DNA from: Phycisphaeraceae bacterium
GTDB taxonomy: Bacteria; Planctomycetota; Phycisphaerae; Phycisphaerales; Phycisphaeraceae
Direction of reading: 5' to 3'
Length of the DNA: 34,733 nucleotides
Assembly: GCA_020848195.1 (NCBI GenBank)
Contig: JADLAP010000076.1
Coordinates: 1-34,733 of the forward strand
This document shows positions 16,248 to 23,237 of the stretch, one piece after another. Every line of letters begins with the position of its first letter. Position 1 is the stretch's first letter. Position numbers and translations under genes: made by a program. Below the pieces are notes generated by a model, which did not search any database, was not told where the DNA came from, and saw only the letters and a list, made by a program, of their open reading frames with translations.

Positions 16248-17185
16248 GTCTGAACGAACGGGCGCTGCACGTGGCGGACGAACTGGCGCGTCGGGCGATG
16301 GAACTCGATGTGGCGGTGACGCAGATCGGCGGAGCACGGGTGATTGACGCCGGCGTACAACAGGTCGGCAGCGTGGCGGCGGGCGTGCTGGTCTCACGGA
16401 TTTGCTTGGCCGAACTGGGCCAGGTGATGGTGACGCCGGGGCATGTGGGGGACGTACCGACGCCTCGCGTGACGGTGAGCGTGAGCCGGCCCGTGGCGGC
16501 GTGCATGGCCAGTCAGTACGCCGGTTGGCGGATTGCGCTGGGCGATTGGTTCGCCATGGGTTCCGGCCCGTTCCGTGCGGCTTATGGCAAAGAGGAACTG
16601 TATGACCACATCGGCCTGCGCGAGCGGCCCTCGGCGGTTGTCGGCGTGCTGGAAACATCCGCATTGCCCACGGAAGACGTAGTGAAGCTGATCGCGGAAA
16701 AGTGTCAGGTCAGCGAGCCGGCGATCACGCTGATCGCAGCCCGGACGGCCAGCCTCGTCGGCGGCGTGCAGGTGGTCGCCCGTAGCGTGGAAACCGCCAT
16801 GCACAAGCTCCACGCACTCGGCTTTCCGCTGGAGCAGATTGTCGAAGGCTTCGGCTGGGCGCCGTTGCCTCCGGTGGCCAAGAACGACATGGCGGCGATC
16901 GGCCGAACCAATGATGCGGTGCTGTACGGCGGCGAAGTGGTGCTGATGGCCACGGGCGATGACGCCGTGCTGGCGGACATGGCGGCGAAGCTGCCCGCCA
17001 GCGCGTCGCGCGACTATGGCCGGCCGTTCGGACGCGTCTTCAAGGAATATCAATACGACTTCTACAAGATCGACCCGATGCTCTTCAGCCCCGCGGTGGT
17101 CAGCGTGCAGAACATCCAGACAGGCAAAGTCCACACGGCGGGCAAACTCAATCCCGCGGTGCTGGGCGAGTCCTTCTTCGGTTAA
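16244..17185 (+). CDS. mch: Methenyltetrahydromethanopterin cyclohydrolase
   Basis: A 313-residue protein that matches Mch along its length: SLNERALHVADELARRAMELDVAVTQIGGARVIDAG, AELGQVMVTPGHVGDVPTPRVTVSVSRPVAACMASQYAGW, MGSGPFRAAYGKEELYDHIG, ALGFPLEQIVEGFGWAPLPPVAKNDMAAIGRTNDAVLYGG and RDYGRPFGRVFKEYQYDFYKIDPMLFSPA. It converts methenyl-H4MPT to formyl-H4MPT in the cytoplasm. ATG 16244 overlaps the fhcC stop (ATGA); an in-frame ATG at 16229 (MATGG-) has a better GAGGGG upstream and would add five residues. So the order is fhcD-fhcC-mch with coupled translation. Fae, MtdB and FhcA/B are not in the window. Confidence 0.95.
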   Translation: MSLNERALHVADELARRAMELDVAVTQIGGARVIDAGVQQVGSVAAGVLVSRICLAELGQVMVTPGHVGDVPTPRVTVSVSRPVAACMASQYAGWRIALGDWFAMGSGPFRAAYGKEELYDHIGLRERPSAVVGVLETSALPTEDVVKLIAEKCQVSEPAITLIAARTASLVGGVQVVARSVETAMHKLHALGFPLEQIVEGFGWAPLPPVAKNDMAAIGRTNDAVLYGGEVVLMATGDDAVLADMAAKLPASASRDYGRPFGRVFKEYQYDFYKIDPMLFSPAVVSVQNIQTGKVHTAGKLNPAVLGESFFG

Positions 17186-17191
17186 CCCGAA

Positions 17192-17707
17192 TCACGGCTT
17201 GGCTGCGTCGGGCGGGGTCTGGCCCTTCAGTTGATCGATTTCGGGAACGATCAAGCCTGTAACCTTGGCGACGACGACAGCGCAGTAGGGATAGCTGACG
17301 ACCTTGGCGGCGGCGCTGTCGGCGACGGGTTTGTTGGCGATGCCCTGCACGTAGATTTTGTCGCCGCTGCGCTGGATGCTGAGGATGCGGGTCCAGTAGC
17401 CGGCGGTAGGCTGTTCGCCCAGAGCCAGCACGATCAGCGACTGTTTCTTCAGATCAAGCTGAATCTGGCCGACGTCCTTCGCGCCCAGGGCTGCCAGTTC
17501 GGCTTCGGTGTTGATCAGCCGGACCAGGGGCAGGCGCAGGCCGGGGTCTTCGCCGGATCGCTGGGCGAGGATGGGCAGCAGTTTCATGTCGCCGGTCGCC
17601 GTCGGCACGGAACCGCCGCCCAGGTCGTCGCCGGAGGAGCCGGCGCATCCCATCAGGGGCAACGACAGAAGCGAACCGAGGATCACAGTGAAGACAACCG
17701 TGCGCAT
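17192..17707 (-). CDS. Lipoprotein with PrcB C-terminal-like domain
   Basis: A 171-residue protein with a lipoprotein signal: MRTVVFTVILGSLLSLPLMGC, with the LMGC lipobox giving Cys at about residue 21, followed by a Gly/Ser-rich linker (AGSSGDDLGGGS). The C-terminal ~90 residues, with QIQLDLKKQSLIVLALGEQPTAGYWTRI and PYCAVVVAK, resemble the PrcB C-terminal domain, known from protease-complex subunits and other exported proteins. The chosen start has AGGAG about ten bases upstream. It sits 78 bases downstream of trmB on the same strand, and its 3' end faces mch (six bases). Substrate or partner unknown. Probably anchored in the inner or outer membrane. Confidence 0.75.
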   Translation of the reverse strand: MRTVVFTVILGSLLSLPLMGCAGSSGDDLGGGSVPTATGDMKLLPILAQRSGEDPGLRLPLVRLINTEAELAALGAKDVGQIQLDLKKQSLIVLALGEQPTAGYWTRILSIQRSGDKIYVQGIANKPVADSAAAKVVSYPYCAVVVAKVTGLIVPEIDQLKGQTPPDAAKP

Positions 17708-17785
17708 GATGGTGCATCTCCTGACAGGCGTGGTGCGGACTCGCAAAGCGATCAGGTGCAGTGTATCCGGTGAAAATCTAGATGC

Positions 17786-18451
17786 TCAGGCGCGTTTCCG
17801 CAAGATCAGGGCGAAGAACGGCCGGCCTTCGCGCTGATATTTGCGTTCAAAATTGGTACCCACCAGTTCGCCTTCTCCTGCCGCGGCTGGAGACTCGAAC
17901 GGCAGCGTCTCCAGCACATCGTCCACCTTCGCGGCATGTTCGAGCATCCACTGATGGTACTCGGCGTGATCGGTGGCCAGGCGGATTCGGCCCCGAGGCC
18001 TGAGCGTCCGCGCCAGCTCGCGCAAGGTGCTCTCCTGCACCAGCCGCCGTTTGTGATGCCGATTTTTCGGCCAGGGATCGGGAAAATAAATGTGCGCCTG
18101 CTCGAATGCGGCATCCGGCGCGTACTGCCTGAGAAACACGCCTGCTTCGATGTACACGAGTTTCACATTGCGCAGGGCGTGACGGCGGCAACGGTCGGCT
18201 GCGTGACGCCAGAACGCCTTGGCGTACTCCAGCCCGATGTAGTTGACGTCCGGAACCGCGAGGGCCTGACGCACGAGAAACGTGCCTTTTCCCGAGCCGA
18301 TTTCCAGTTCCAGGGGCTTGCCTCGCCGCTGGGGATCGAACCAGTCGTCCAGTGGCAACGGCCCCTGATCGAACGGAGGCAGCGCGTCGCCTTCGAGGCC
18401 GACGTCGCCGACGTTCAGCGGTTTGCCGTGACTGGAAATCGAGGTTGCCAT
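17786..18451 (-). CDS. trmB: tRNA (guanine-N7)-methyltransferase
   Basis: A 221-residue SAM-dependent methyltransferase. Features are LELEIGSGKGTFLVRQAL (SAM motif I, about residues 47-65), VNYIGLEYAKAFW, and the signature AHIYFPDPWPKNRHHKRRLVQ near residue 120-140, which is diagnostic of TrmB. C-terminal TNFERKYQREGRPFFALILRK is also typical. It methylates G46 in the variable loop of tRNAs. The start at 18451 has no good Shine-Dalgarno, as is common here. It is divergent from the LuxR-type regulator at 18606 and is followed on the same strand by the PrcB-like lipoprotein. Length is normal for the family. Confidence 0.95.
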   Translation of the reverse strand: MATSISSHGKPLNVGDVGLEGDALPPFDQGPLPLDDWFDPQRRGKPLELEIGSGKGTFLVRQALAVPDVNYIGLEYAKAFWRHAADRCRRHALRNVKLVYIEAGVFLRQYAPDAAFEQAHIYFPDPWPKNRHHKRRLVQESTLRELARTLRPRGRIRLATDHAEYHQWMLEHAAKVDDVLETLPFESPAAAGEGELVGTNFERKYQREGRPFFALILRKRA

Positions 18452-18605
18452 GAAATCGAGTGCCTTTCCCCGCCGCGAGATTGTGATGCTAAAATAGTGT
18501 CAACTAGGTCGTAAGGGCTATTGGTATTTTATTTTGCTGCACTATGATGGACATGTTATCGCACATCATGCGGGTTGGGTTGGCGCGGTGGCCGGGGAGC
18601 ACGGA

Positions 18606-19289
18606 GTGGGACGATTGTCTGATCCGCTGAACATTTTACTGGTGGTGGACGATCAGCCGCTGATCGCGTGGTGGCAGCGAAAATTGCGGGAAGGAGGCTT
18701 GCAGGCCTCGTTTCTCGCGGCGGTCGATCAGCCGGGCGTCGAACTGAAAACGGCGGGCGAAGTGGACGGCATCCTGCTTTACCTGCCCGGTCATCCGGAT
18801 CGTCTGCTGTCCCTGACCCGTCAGTGCGGGCTGCTCGGCGCGGGCGAAATGGTGATCGCTCTGGTGCGGGACGAGGACGCCGGCCTCGTGGTGCCGCTGA
18901 TCCGTGGAGGCGCTACCGAAGTCGTCAGCGATTCCATGACTGACGCGGAACTCGTCAAGACCATCCAGCACGCGATGTCGCAGCGGCAACACGCCGGTCA
19001 TTCCACGCACCTCGTGGCGTCCGTTCGCCGCAAGCTGGCCACCCTCTCGCCGCGCGAACGCGAAATCCTTGGACTGGTCGCCAGGGGCCTCACGAGCAAG
19101 CAGATCGCACGCCGGCTCCATCGCAGCGAACAAACCGTCGCGCTTCACCGCGTTCACATCATGCGCAAAATGGATGTGCATCGATTGCCCACGCTCATCC
19201 GCATGTGCCTGGACAGCATGGAGCCGGATCTGGCGTCCATGGACGACCCGAATGTTCTCCGCCACGGAATCCACGATTCGTCCGAATAG
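18606..19289 (+). CDS. LuxR-type response regulator with degenerate receiver
   Basis: A 227-residue protein starting at GTG 18606, which has GGGGAG six bases upstream. The N-terminal ~120 residues follow the CheY-like fold (NILLVVDDQPLIAWWQRKLREGG, GAGEMVIALVRDEDAG, IRGGATEVVSDSM). The expected phosphorylated aspartate after VDGILL is Tyr in LLYLPGHPD, so ordinary phosphorylation seems lost. The C terminus has a LuxR HTH: LSPREREILGLVARGLTSKQIARRLHRSEQTVALHRVHIMRKM. No sensor kinase gene is adjacent. It may be constitutively active, or use a different ligand or protein contact; both are inference. It is divergent from trmB and precedes a strongly structured intergenic region. Confidence 0.85.
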   Translation: MGRLSDPLNILLVVDDQPLIAWWQRKLREGGLQASFLAAVDQPGVELKTAGEVDGILLYLPGHPDRLLSLTRQCGLLGAGEMVIALVRDEDAGLVVPLIRGGATEVVSDSMTDAELVKTIQHAMSQRQHAGHSTHLVASVRRKLATLSPREREILGLVARGLTSKQIARRLHRSEQTVALHRVHIMRKMDVHRLPTLIRMCLDSMEPDLASMDDPNVLRHGIHDSSE

Positions 19290-19440
19290 CCCGGCGTCTT
19301 CCACGATCTTGTTGGCATGACCAGGGGAGGTAGATACCCTCTGTTTTCGGAGGATAATTAGGCCTTTCGACCTATGGACAAAGATGTCTTGTGATAGGAA
19401 CCTGTAATTCAGACACAAAAACCGACCGGGCAGGTGATCG
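19290..19440 (+). ncRNA. Candidate structured RNA or long 3' UTR (unclassified)
   Basis: About 225 bases from the end of the LuxR-type gene to the terminator at 19515 have no protein signal but several possible stems: CCTC/GAGG around 19339-19353, TAGG/CCTA around 19361-19374, and segments that can pair in competing ways with the terminator. CCGACC (19422-19427) can pair with GGTCGG (19446-19451), and CCGGGCA (19426-19432) with TGCCCGG (19476-19482). This could be an independent small RNA, an attenuator or the tail of the regulator mRNA. No known class was recognised. Confidence 0.3.
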
Positions 19441-19444
19441 ACCA

Positions 19445-19515
19445 GGGTCGGAGGAAATCCACGACGAAGGCAAGTTGCCCGGACCCCCCACCTTCGTCGA
19501 CTCCGACCCGTTTTT
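19445..19515 (+). terminator. Rho-independent terminator (rightward)
   Basis: GGGTCGGAG (19445-19453) pairs with CTCCGACCC (19501-19509), and CGACGAAGG (19462-19470) pairs with CCTTCGTCG (19491-19499). An eight-base bulge separates the two stems on the 5' side. The structure is followed by G and TTTTT (19511-19515). The 20-base apical loop is long for a simple terminator. Confidence 0.75.
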
Positions 19516-19966
19516 ATTTGGGGGGCTGGCCCATCAGGGTTGCCGCATGTGATTCAAGGGGCGGACGATGGGAAATGCCCAATAGCCACGCCTGAATGAC
19601 GAATTCATTACGGATTTCACCACAACGGCACGACGACACGACGGCCTGCCTGGAAACGATGGGTTTTTCGCGCCAACGGAAGACTGAACTCCATCCCATG
19701 CTTTTCATCACTGTGATGCAAAGTGAACGCGACGACTTTCGTGCGCGCCGTCGTGTCGTCGTGCCGTAGTGGTGAAATGCATTTCTGTTTTGGCATTCGG
19801 ATTTGGACCTTCGGTCATTGGATTCGGTCAACCCGTCAATCGACCACATTCGTTCACCGTGCATCTTCGCGCCATCGGGTCGCTGGCCCGCCGCCGCAAG
19901 CTGTCCTAATATCCATTCTGACTTGAATGTTCCTGGCCACCGACCCGGTGGAGAGAGGTTGTTGTC
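19516..19966. other. Long leader region before the nitrite/sulfite reductase
   Basis: No gene is supported here. The region holds the MITE-like inverted repeat (19614-19778) and ends with GGTGGAGAGAGG just before the reductase start. A long antisense frame through this region (to 21649) is a shadow of the reductase gene. Confidence 0.6.
19614..19778. mobile_element. MITE-like inverted-repeat element
   Basis: A 32-base arm at 19614-19645 (starting ATTTCACCACAACGGCACGA) is complementary to 19747-19778 at 31 of 32 positions. The 165-base element has no transposase frame; its centre has a small palindrome CATCAC-T-GTGATG (19706-19718). Arms made of repeating ACGACGACACG units are known in repeats from planctomycetes and relatives (from memory, not checked). 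No target-site duplication was identified. Confidence 0.65.
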
Positions 19967-21811
19967 ATGCGCACGCTGGATGCCCCTGAACCGCTGTTGC
20001 CCACGCCGGAGGACCAGTTCGGCGAAACCGAACGCATCAAGATGCAGTCCAACGGCGTGCGAGGCAATCTGCACGCGGATTTTCGTGACCAGTCCCGCGA
20101 CGATCTCGACGAAGCTTCCGAAACGCTGGCCAAGAGCCATGGCATCTATCTGGAATACAACCGCGCCAAGACAGGCCGGGAAAAGGACTGGATGTACATG
20201 ATCCGCATCAGCGTTCCCGGCGGCGGGGCTTTCACCGCCCCGCAGTGGCGCGCGATCAACGATGCGGCGGATCGCTACACCGTCAATCCCGACGGCAAGC
20301 CTTCCATCCGCCTTACCACACGTCAGAACATCCAGTTCCACTGGGTCCGCAAGCCCGACATTATTCCCATGGTGCAGGCCGTCGCCGCCACAGGCTTCTT
20401 CACGCTCAACGGTTGCGGCGACAATGTCCGCAACATCATGGGATGCCCGCTGTCCCGTTTTTCCAAGGTCCACAACGCGCACGAGCTGGCCCGAAAGTTC
20501 GCGCTCTATTTCCGGCTGCCCGCCGAGCCGCATGTCCAGGTCTTCGAGATCGACACCAGCTTCATCCAGACGCCTGACCAGCACTACGCCTATGCGGACA
20601 AGCTGCTCAACCGCAAGTTCAAGTTCGCTTTTTCCGCGGTGCATCCGGATGAACAGACCGGCCGGTGGCGGCACGACAACTGCGTGGAGCTGCGCACCAA
20701 CGAAGTCGGCGTCGCCCCTATTCTCGAACACGACCAAGTCGCGGCGTATCAGGTCTACCTCGGCGGCGGTCAGGGCGAAAAGTTCAACAAGCCCACTTTT
20801 GCCGCCCTCGGCATGCCCTTCGGCGTCTTCACACCCGAGCAACTCATGCCCGGCCTTGACGCCATCGTCAAGGTCCATGAGGAATACGGCGACCGCAAAA
20901 ACCGACATTGGGCCAGGCTCAAATACGTCGTCCACGCCAAGGGCGTGCAGTGGTACCGCGATCAGGTCCGCGCCCGCGGCGCTGAATTCGCATTGCCCGT
21001 CCCCGGCTTCGATCCCGGCCCGCGCATGCTGCACCACGGCTGGACGAAGCAGCCGAGCAACGGCCTGTGGGCACGCGGCGTCTTTATCGAAAACGGCAGG
21101 CTCATCGACAGCGACAACGGCAGGCTCAAGGCCATGTCGCAACACCTGCTCGACGCTTTCCCCGGCGTCGAACTGATGACCACGCCCAATCAGGACCTGC
21201 TCTACGTCAACATTCCCGAAGCGGCCAAACGGGACTTCGACGCCGCCATGACGCCCTTCGGTTACGGCACGCGACGCGGCAAGGCGTACTCCACCCTCCG
21301 CGTCCTCTCCGGCGCGTGCGTGGGACTGCCCACCTGCCGGCTGGCCACCGCCGACTCCGAGCAGTTCGAGCCCACGCTCATCGACCAGCTCGAAGACCTC
21401 GGCTACGGCGATGTGAAGGAATCCATCGGCATCACCGGCTGCGAACGCCAGTGCTTCCGTCCCGCCACCAAGTCCATCGCGTGGATCGGCCAAGGCCCGC
21501 AACGCTACGCGCTCAAGCTCGGCGGTTCCGAGGATGCTCGCTGGCAGGGCCAGTGGCTCAGCGACGGCGAGCATTGGTATCTCCCGCAGGTGCCGCGGGA
21601 CGAGGTCGCCGCCGTCACCGCCGTGCTGCTGGAGTATCACCGTCAACACCGGCTAAGCGAAGCCGAGGACTTCGGCGCGTGCTTCCGACGCACCGGCGTG
21701 ACGCAATTGCTCGACCACCTCAAGCAACACCCCACGACTTCGCCGATGATGGAGAAGACCCGCCAGGCCCCGTTTGTGCCCGAAGGTCACGCCTATGGCC
21801 AGTGCTCGTAA
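19967..21811 (+). CDS. Ferredoxin-type nitrite/sulfite reductase (sirohaem and 4Fe-4S)
   Basis: A 614-residue protein of the NirA/SirA family. It has two reductase half-domains: PDGKPSIRLTTRQNIQFHW and LNGCGDNVRNIMGCPLSRFS in the first, and VELMTTPNQDLLYVNI in the second. The cluster/sirohaem cysteines are C451-x5-C457 in GACVGLPTCRL and C492-x3-C496 in GCERQCFRPA. It reduces nitrite to ammonia or sulfite to sulfide with ferredoxin electrons; the sequence alone does not tell which. The start at 19967 has GGAGAGAGG about ten bases upstream. The downstream kinase/phosphorylase gene overlaps its end by 17 bases. No nitrate reductase, cysH or cysteine synthase gene is adjacent. Confidence 0.93.
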   Translation: MRTLDAPEPLLPTPEDQFGETERIKMQSNGVRGNLHADFRDQSRDDLDEASETLAKSHGIYLEYNRAKTGREKDWMYMIRISVPGGGAFTAPQWRAINDAADRYTVNPDGKPSIRLTTRQNIQFHWVRKPDIIPMVQAVAATGFFTLNGCGDNVRNIMGCPLSRFSKVHNAHELARKFALYFRLPAEPHVQVFEIDTSFIQTPDQHYAYADKLLNRKFKFAFSAVHPDEQTGRWRHDNCVELRTNEVGVAPILEHDQVAAYQVYLGGGQGEKFNKPTFAALGMPFGVFTPEQLMPGLDAIVKVHEEYGDRKNRHWARLKYVVHAKGVQWYRDQVRARGAEFALPVPGFDPGPRMLHHGWTKQPSNGLWARGVFIENGRLIDSDNGRLKAMSQHLLDAFPGVELMTTPNQDLLYVNIPEAAKRDFDAAMTPFGYGTRRGKAYSTLRVLSGACVGLPTCRLATADSEQFEPTLIDQLEDLGYGDVKESIGITGCERQCFRPATKSIAWIGQGPQRYALKLGGSEDARWQGQWLSDGEHWYLPQVPRDEVAAVTAVLLEYHRQHRLSEAEDFGACFRRTGVTQLLDHLKQHPTTSPMMEKTRQAPFVPEGHAYGQCS

Positions 21812-22682
21812 GCAGCCGTCTCGAATCCGTGAAGCCGCCACGCCGCGCGACCGCAAGCCGCGACCGCGCGGCTTTATGCTGCACATCATTTCCGATTCCA
21901 CCGGCAGCCTCGCCAGCCACCTGATCAACACCATCCTCACCCAGTTTCCCGGGGTTCAGTTTCACAAGGAATATCACCCGTTTTCCGACACCGCGGAAAA
22001 GATCGACGCCGTGGTCCGTTCGCTGGGCCGCAAACGCAAGGACCAGCTCGTGCTCCACGCGCTGGTGCATCCCGAGCAGAAGCTGGCCGTCCGCAACGCC
22101 TGCGTCCGGATCGGCATTCCCCACTTCGACCTCACCGGCTCGCTCGTGCAGTTCATCAGCGACCACATCGGCGTGCTGCCCGACGATGAGCTGTCCCGGC
22201 TGCATCAGGTCGACTCCGGCTATTTCCTCCGCATCGACGCGATGGAGTTCACCGCCCAGCACGACGATGGCCGGAACCTCGATTCCATCCAGGAATCCGA
22301 CGTGGTGCTCGTGGGTCTTTCCCGCGTGAGCAAGAGTCCGACCGCCACATACCTCGGTTCGCTGGGCCACAAGGTCGCCAACGTGTCGCTGGCGCCGGAA
22401 ACGGGGATTCCCCGCGAACTGGATCGCCGGGCGGTGAAGAAAAAAGTTGTCGCCCTGACCAGCACGCCCAAGGCGCTCTACCGGGCAAGGTACAGCCGGT
22501 GGAACGACGAACAGATTCGCCAGCTTCGCTATGCCACGCTGCAGGACGTGATCCGGGAGATCGTGTGGGCCGAGAGCGAGTACCGCAAACGCGGCTGGCC
22601 GATCCTCGACATCACCGGCATGACGATCGAAAAAGCGGCGGCAACCGTGCTGGAAACCCAGGGCATCTCCCGGAAGTTTTAA
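21795..22682 (+). CDS. ppsR: Phosphoenolpyruvate synthase regulatory protein (kinase/pyrophosphorylase, DUF299)
   Basis: A 295-residue protein. After a basic N-terminal extension (~25 residues) the sequence begins FMLHIISDSTGSLASHLI, typical of the family, with the nucleotide-binding motif GLSRVSKSPTATYLG around residues 173-187, then KVANVSLAPETGIP and a C-terminal part with WPILDITGMTIEKAAATVL. PpsR-type enzymes phosphorylate and dephosphorylate a threonine of PEP synthase, or of pyruvate phosphate dikinase, using ADP and phosphate. The start at 21795 has GAAGG eight bases upstream and overlaps the reductase gene by 17 bases; a GTG at 21774 would extend the protein by seven residues. The target gene ppsA/ppdK is not in the window. 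The pairing with a nitrite/sulfite reductase is unexplained. Confidence 0.92.
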   Translation: MASARKQPSRIREAATPRDRKPRPRGFMLHIISDSTGSLASHLINTILTQFPGVQFHKEYHPFSDTAEKIDAVVRSLGRKRKDQLVLHALVHPEQKLAVRNACVRIGIPHFDLTGSLVQFISDHIGVLPDDELSRLHQVDSGYFLRIDAMEFTAQHDDGRNLDSIQESDVVLVGLSRVSKSPTATYLGSLGHKVANVSLAPETGIPRELDRRAVKKKVVALTSTPKALYRARYSRWNDEQIRQLRYATLQDVIREIVWAESEYRKRGWPILDITGMTIEKAAATVLETQGISRKF

Positions 22683-22715
22683 TGCCTTTTCACCGTGATC
22701 GCGTGAAAGCTGTCT

Positions 22716-23141
22716 ATGTCAGGAAAATCCCAAATCTCCTCGCCTCGGAAGAAGAATCAAGCGGCTTTGGATCGTCCGTTTGATCGTGATGTTCTGTCCC
22801 AGGCCCGTAAGGTGGCGGAGCAATACCGGCTGATCCTTGAACCTGAATCCGAGGTGGGGTATCTGGTACGAGCACTTGAGATGCCCGGCGTTTTTGCGGA
22901 TGGGCCGACGCCTGACGCATGCGTCGCGGCGGTGCGCGAGGCGCTGGTCGCCGCCATATCCGTGATGATCGAATCCGGCCAGACGCCCCCACAGCCCGCC
23001 GCGGTCGATCGTCGTTCCGCGCAGGTCAACATTCGCCTGACACCGCGGGAAAAACTGTTGTTGGAAGAACAGGCTCGACAGGATGGCTTTCGGGGCTTGT
23101 CGGATTTCGTACGCGCCAAGCTCATGTCGAAGATCGCCTGA
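22716..23141 (+). CDS. HicB-like antitoxin-type protein with C-terminal ribbon-helix-helix (orphan)
   Basis: A 141-residue protein. The central part, YRLILEPESEVGYLVRALEMPGVFADGPTPDACVAAVREALVAAI, is the HicB partial RNase H fold. The C-terminal VNIRLTPREKLLLEEQARQDGFRGLSDFVRAKL is a ribbon-helix-helix DNA-binding segment. HicB proteins normally neutralise a short HicA toxin encoded next to them; no HicA-like frame (about 60 residues, double-stranded RNA-binding fold) was found on either side. It begins 33 bases after ppsR on the same strand without a strong Shine-Dalgarno. So it is either an orphan antitoxin or a regulator. The N-terminal 30 residues are basic and not part of the known domain. 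Confidence 0.85.
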   Translation: MSGKSQISSPRKKNQAALDRPFDRDVLSQARKVAEQYRLILEPESEVGYLVRALEMPGVFADGPTPDACVAAVREALVAAISVMIESGQTPPQPAAVDRRSAQVNIRLTPREKLLLEEQARQDGFRGLSDFVRAKLMSKIA

Positions 23142-23187
23142 TGTTTTATGGGTGATAACCCCGCTTGACCCACCATCGGCTGCCTCC

Positions 23188-23204
23188 AACCATGTCACAT
23201 GGTT
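23188..23204. promoter_or_regulatory. Palindrome upstream of sodC (candidate operator)
   Basis: AACCATG-TCA-CATGGTT is a perfect 7-base inverted repeat ending 33 bases before the sodC start. A possible -35 TTGACC (23165-23170) would place the -10 region inside this palindrome, fitting repression. The regulator is unknown. Confidence 0.4.
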
Positions 23205-23237
23205 GCGAACACGAAATCCCTTTCAAGGAGCAGCAAG

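Noticed and set aside
18534-18605. Earlier TTG start for the LuxR-type regulator
   Set aside because: The GTG at 18606 has GGGGAG six bases upstream and starts the receiver domain; the extra 24 residues have no family match.
19514-21649. 711-codon minus-strand frame opposite the nitrite/sulfite reductase
   Set aside because: Codon structure follows the reductase gene on the other strand; there are no domain features, and it crosses the MITE-like element.
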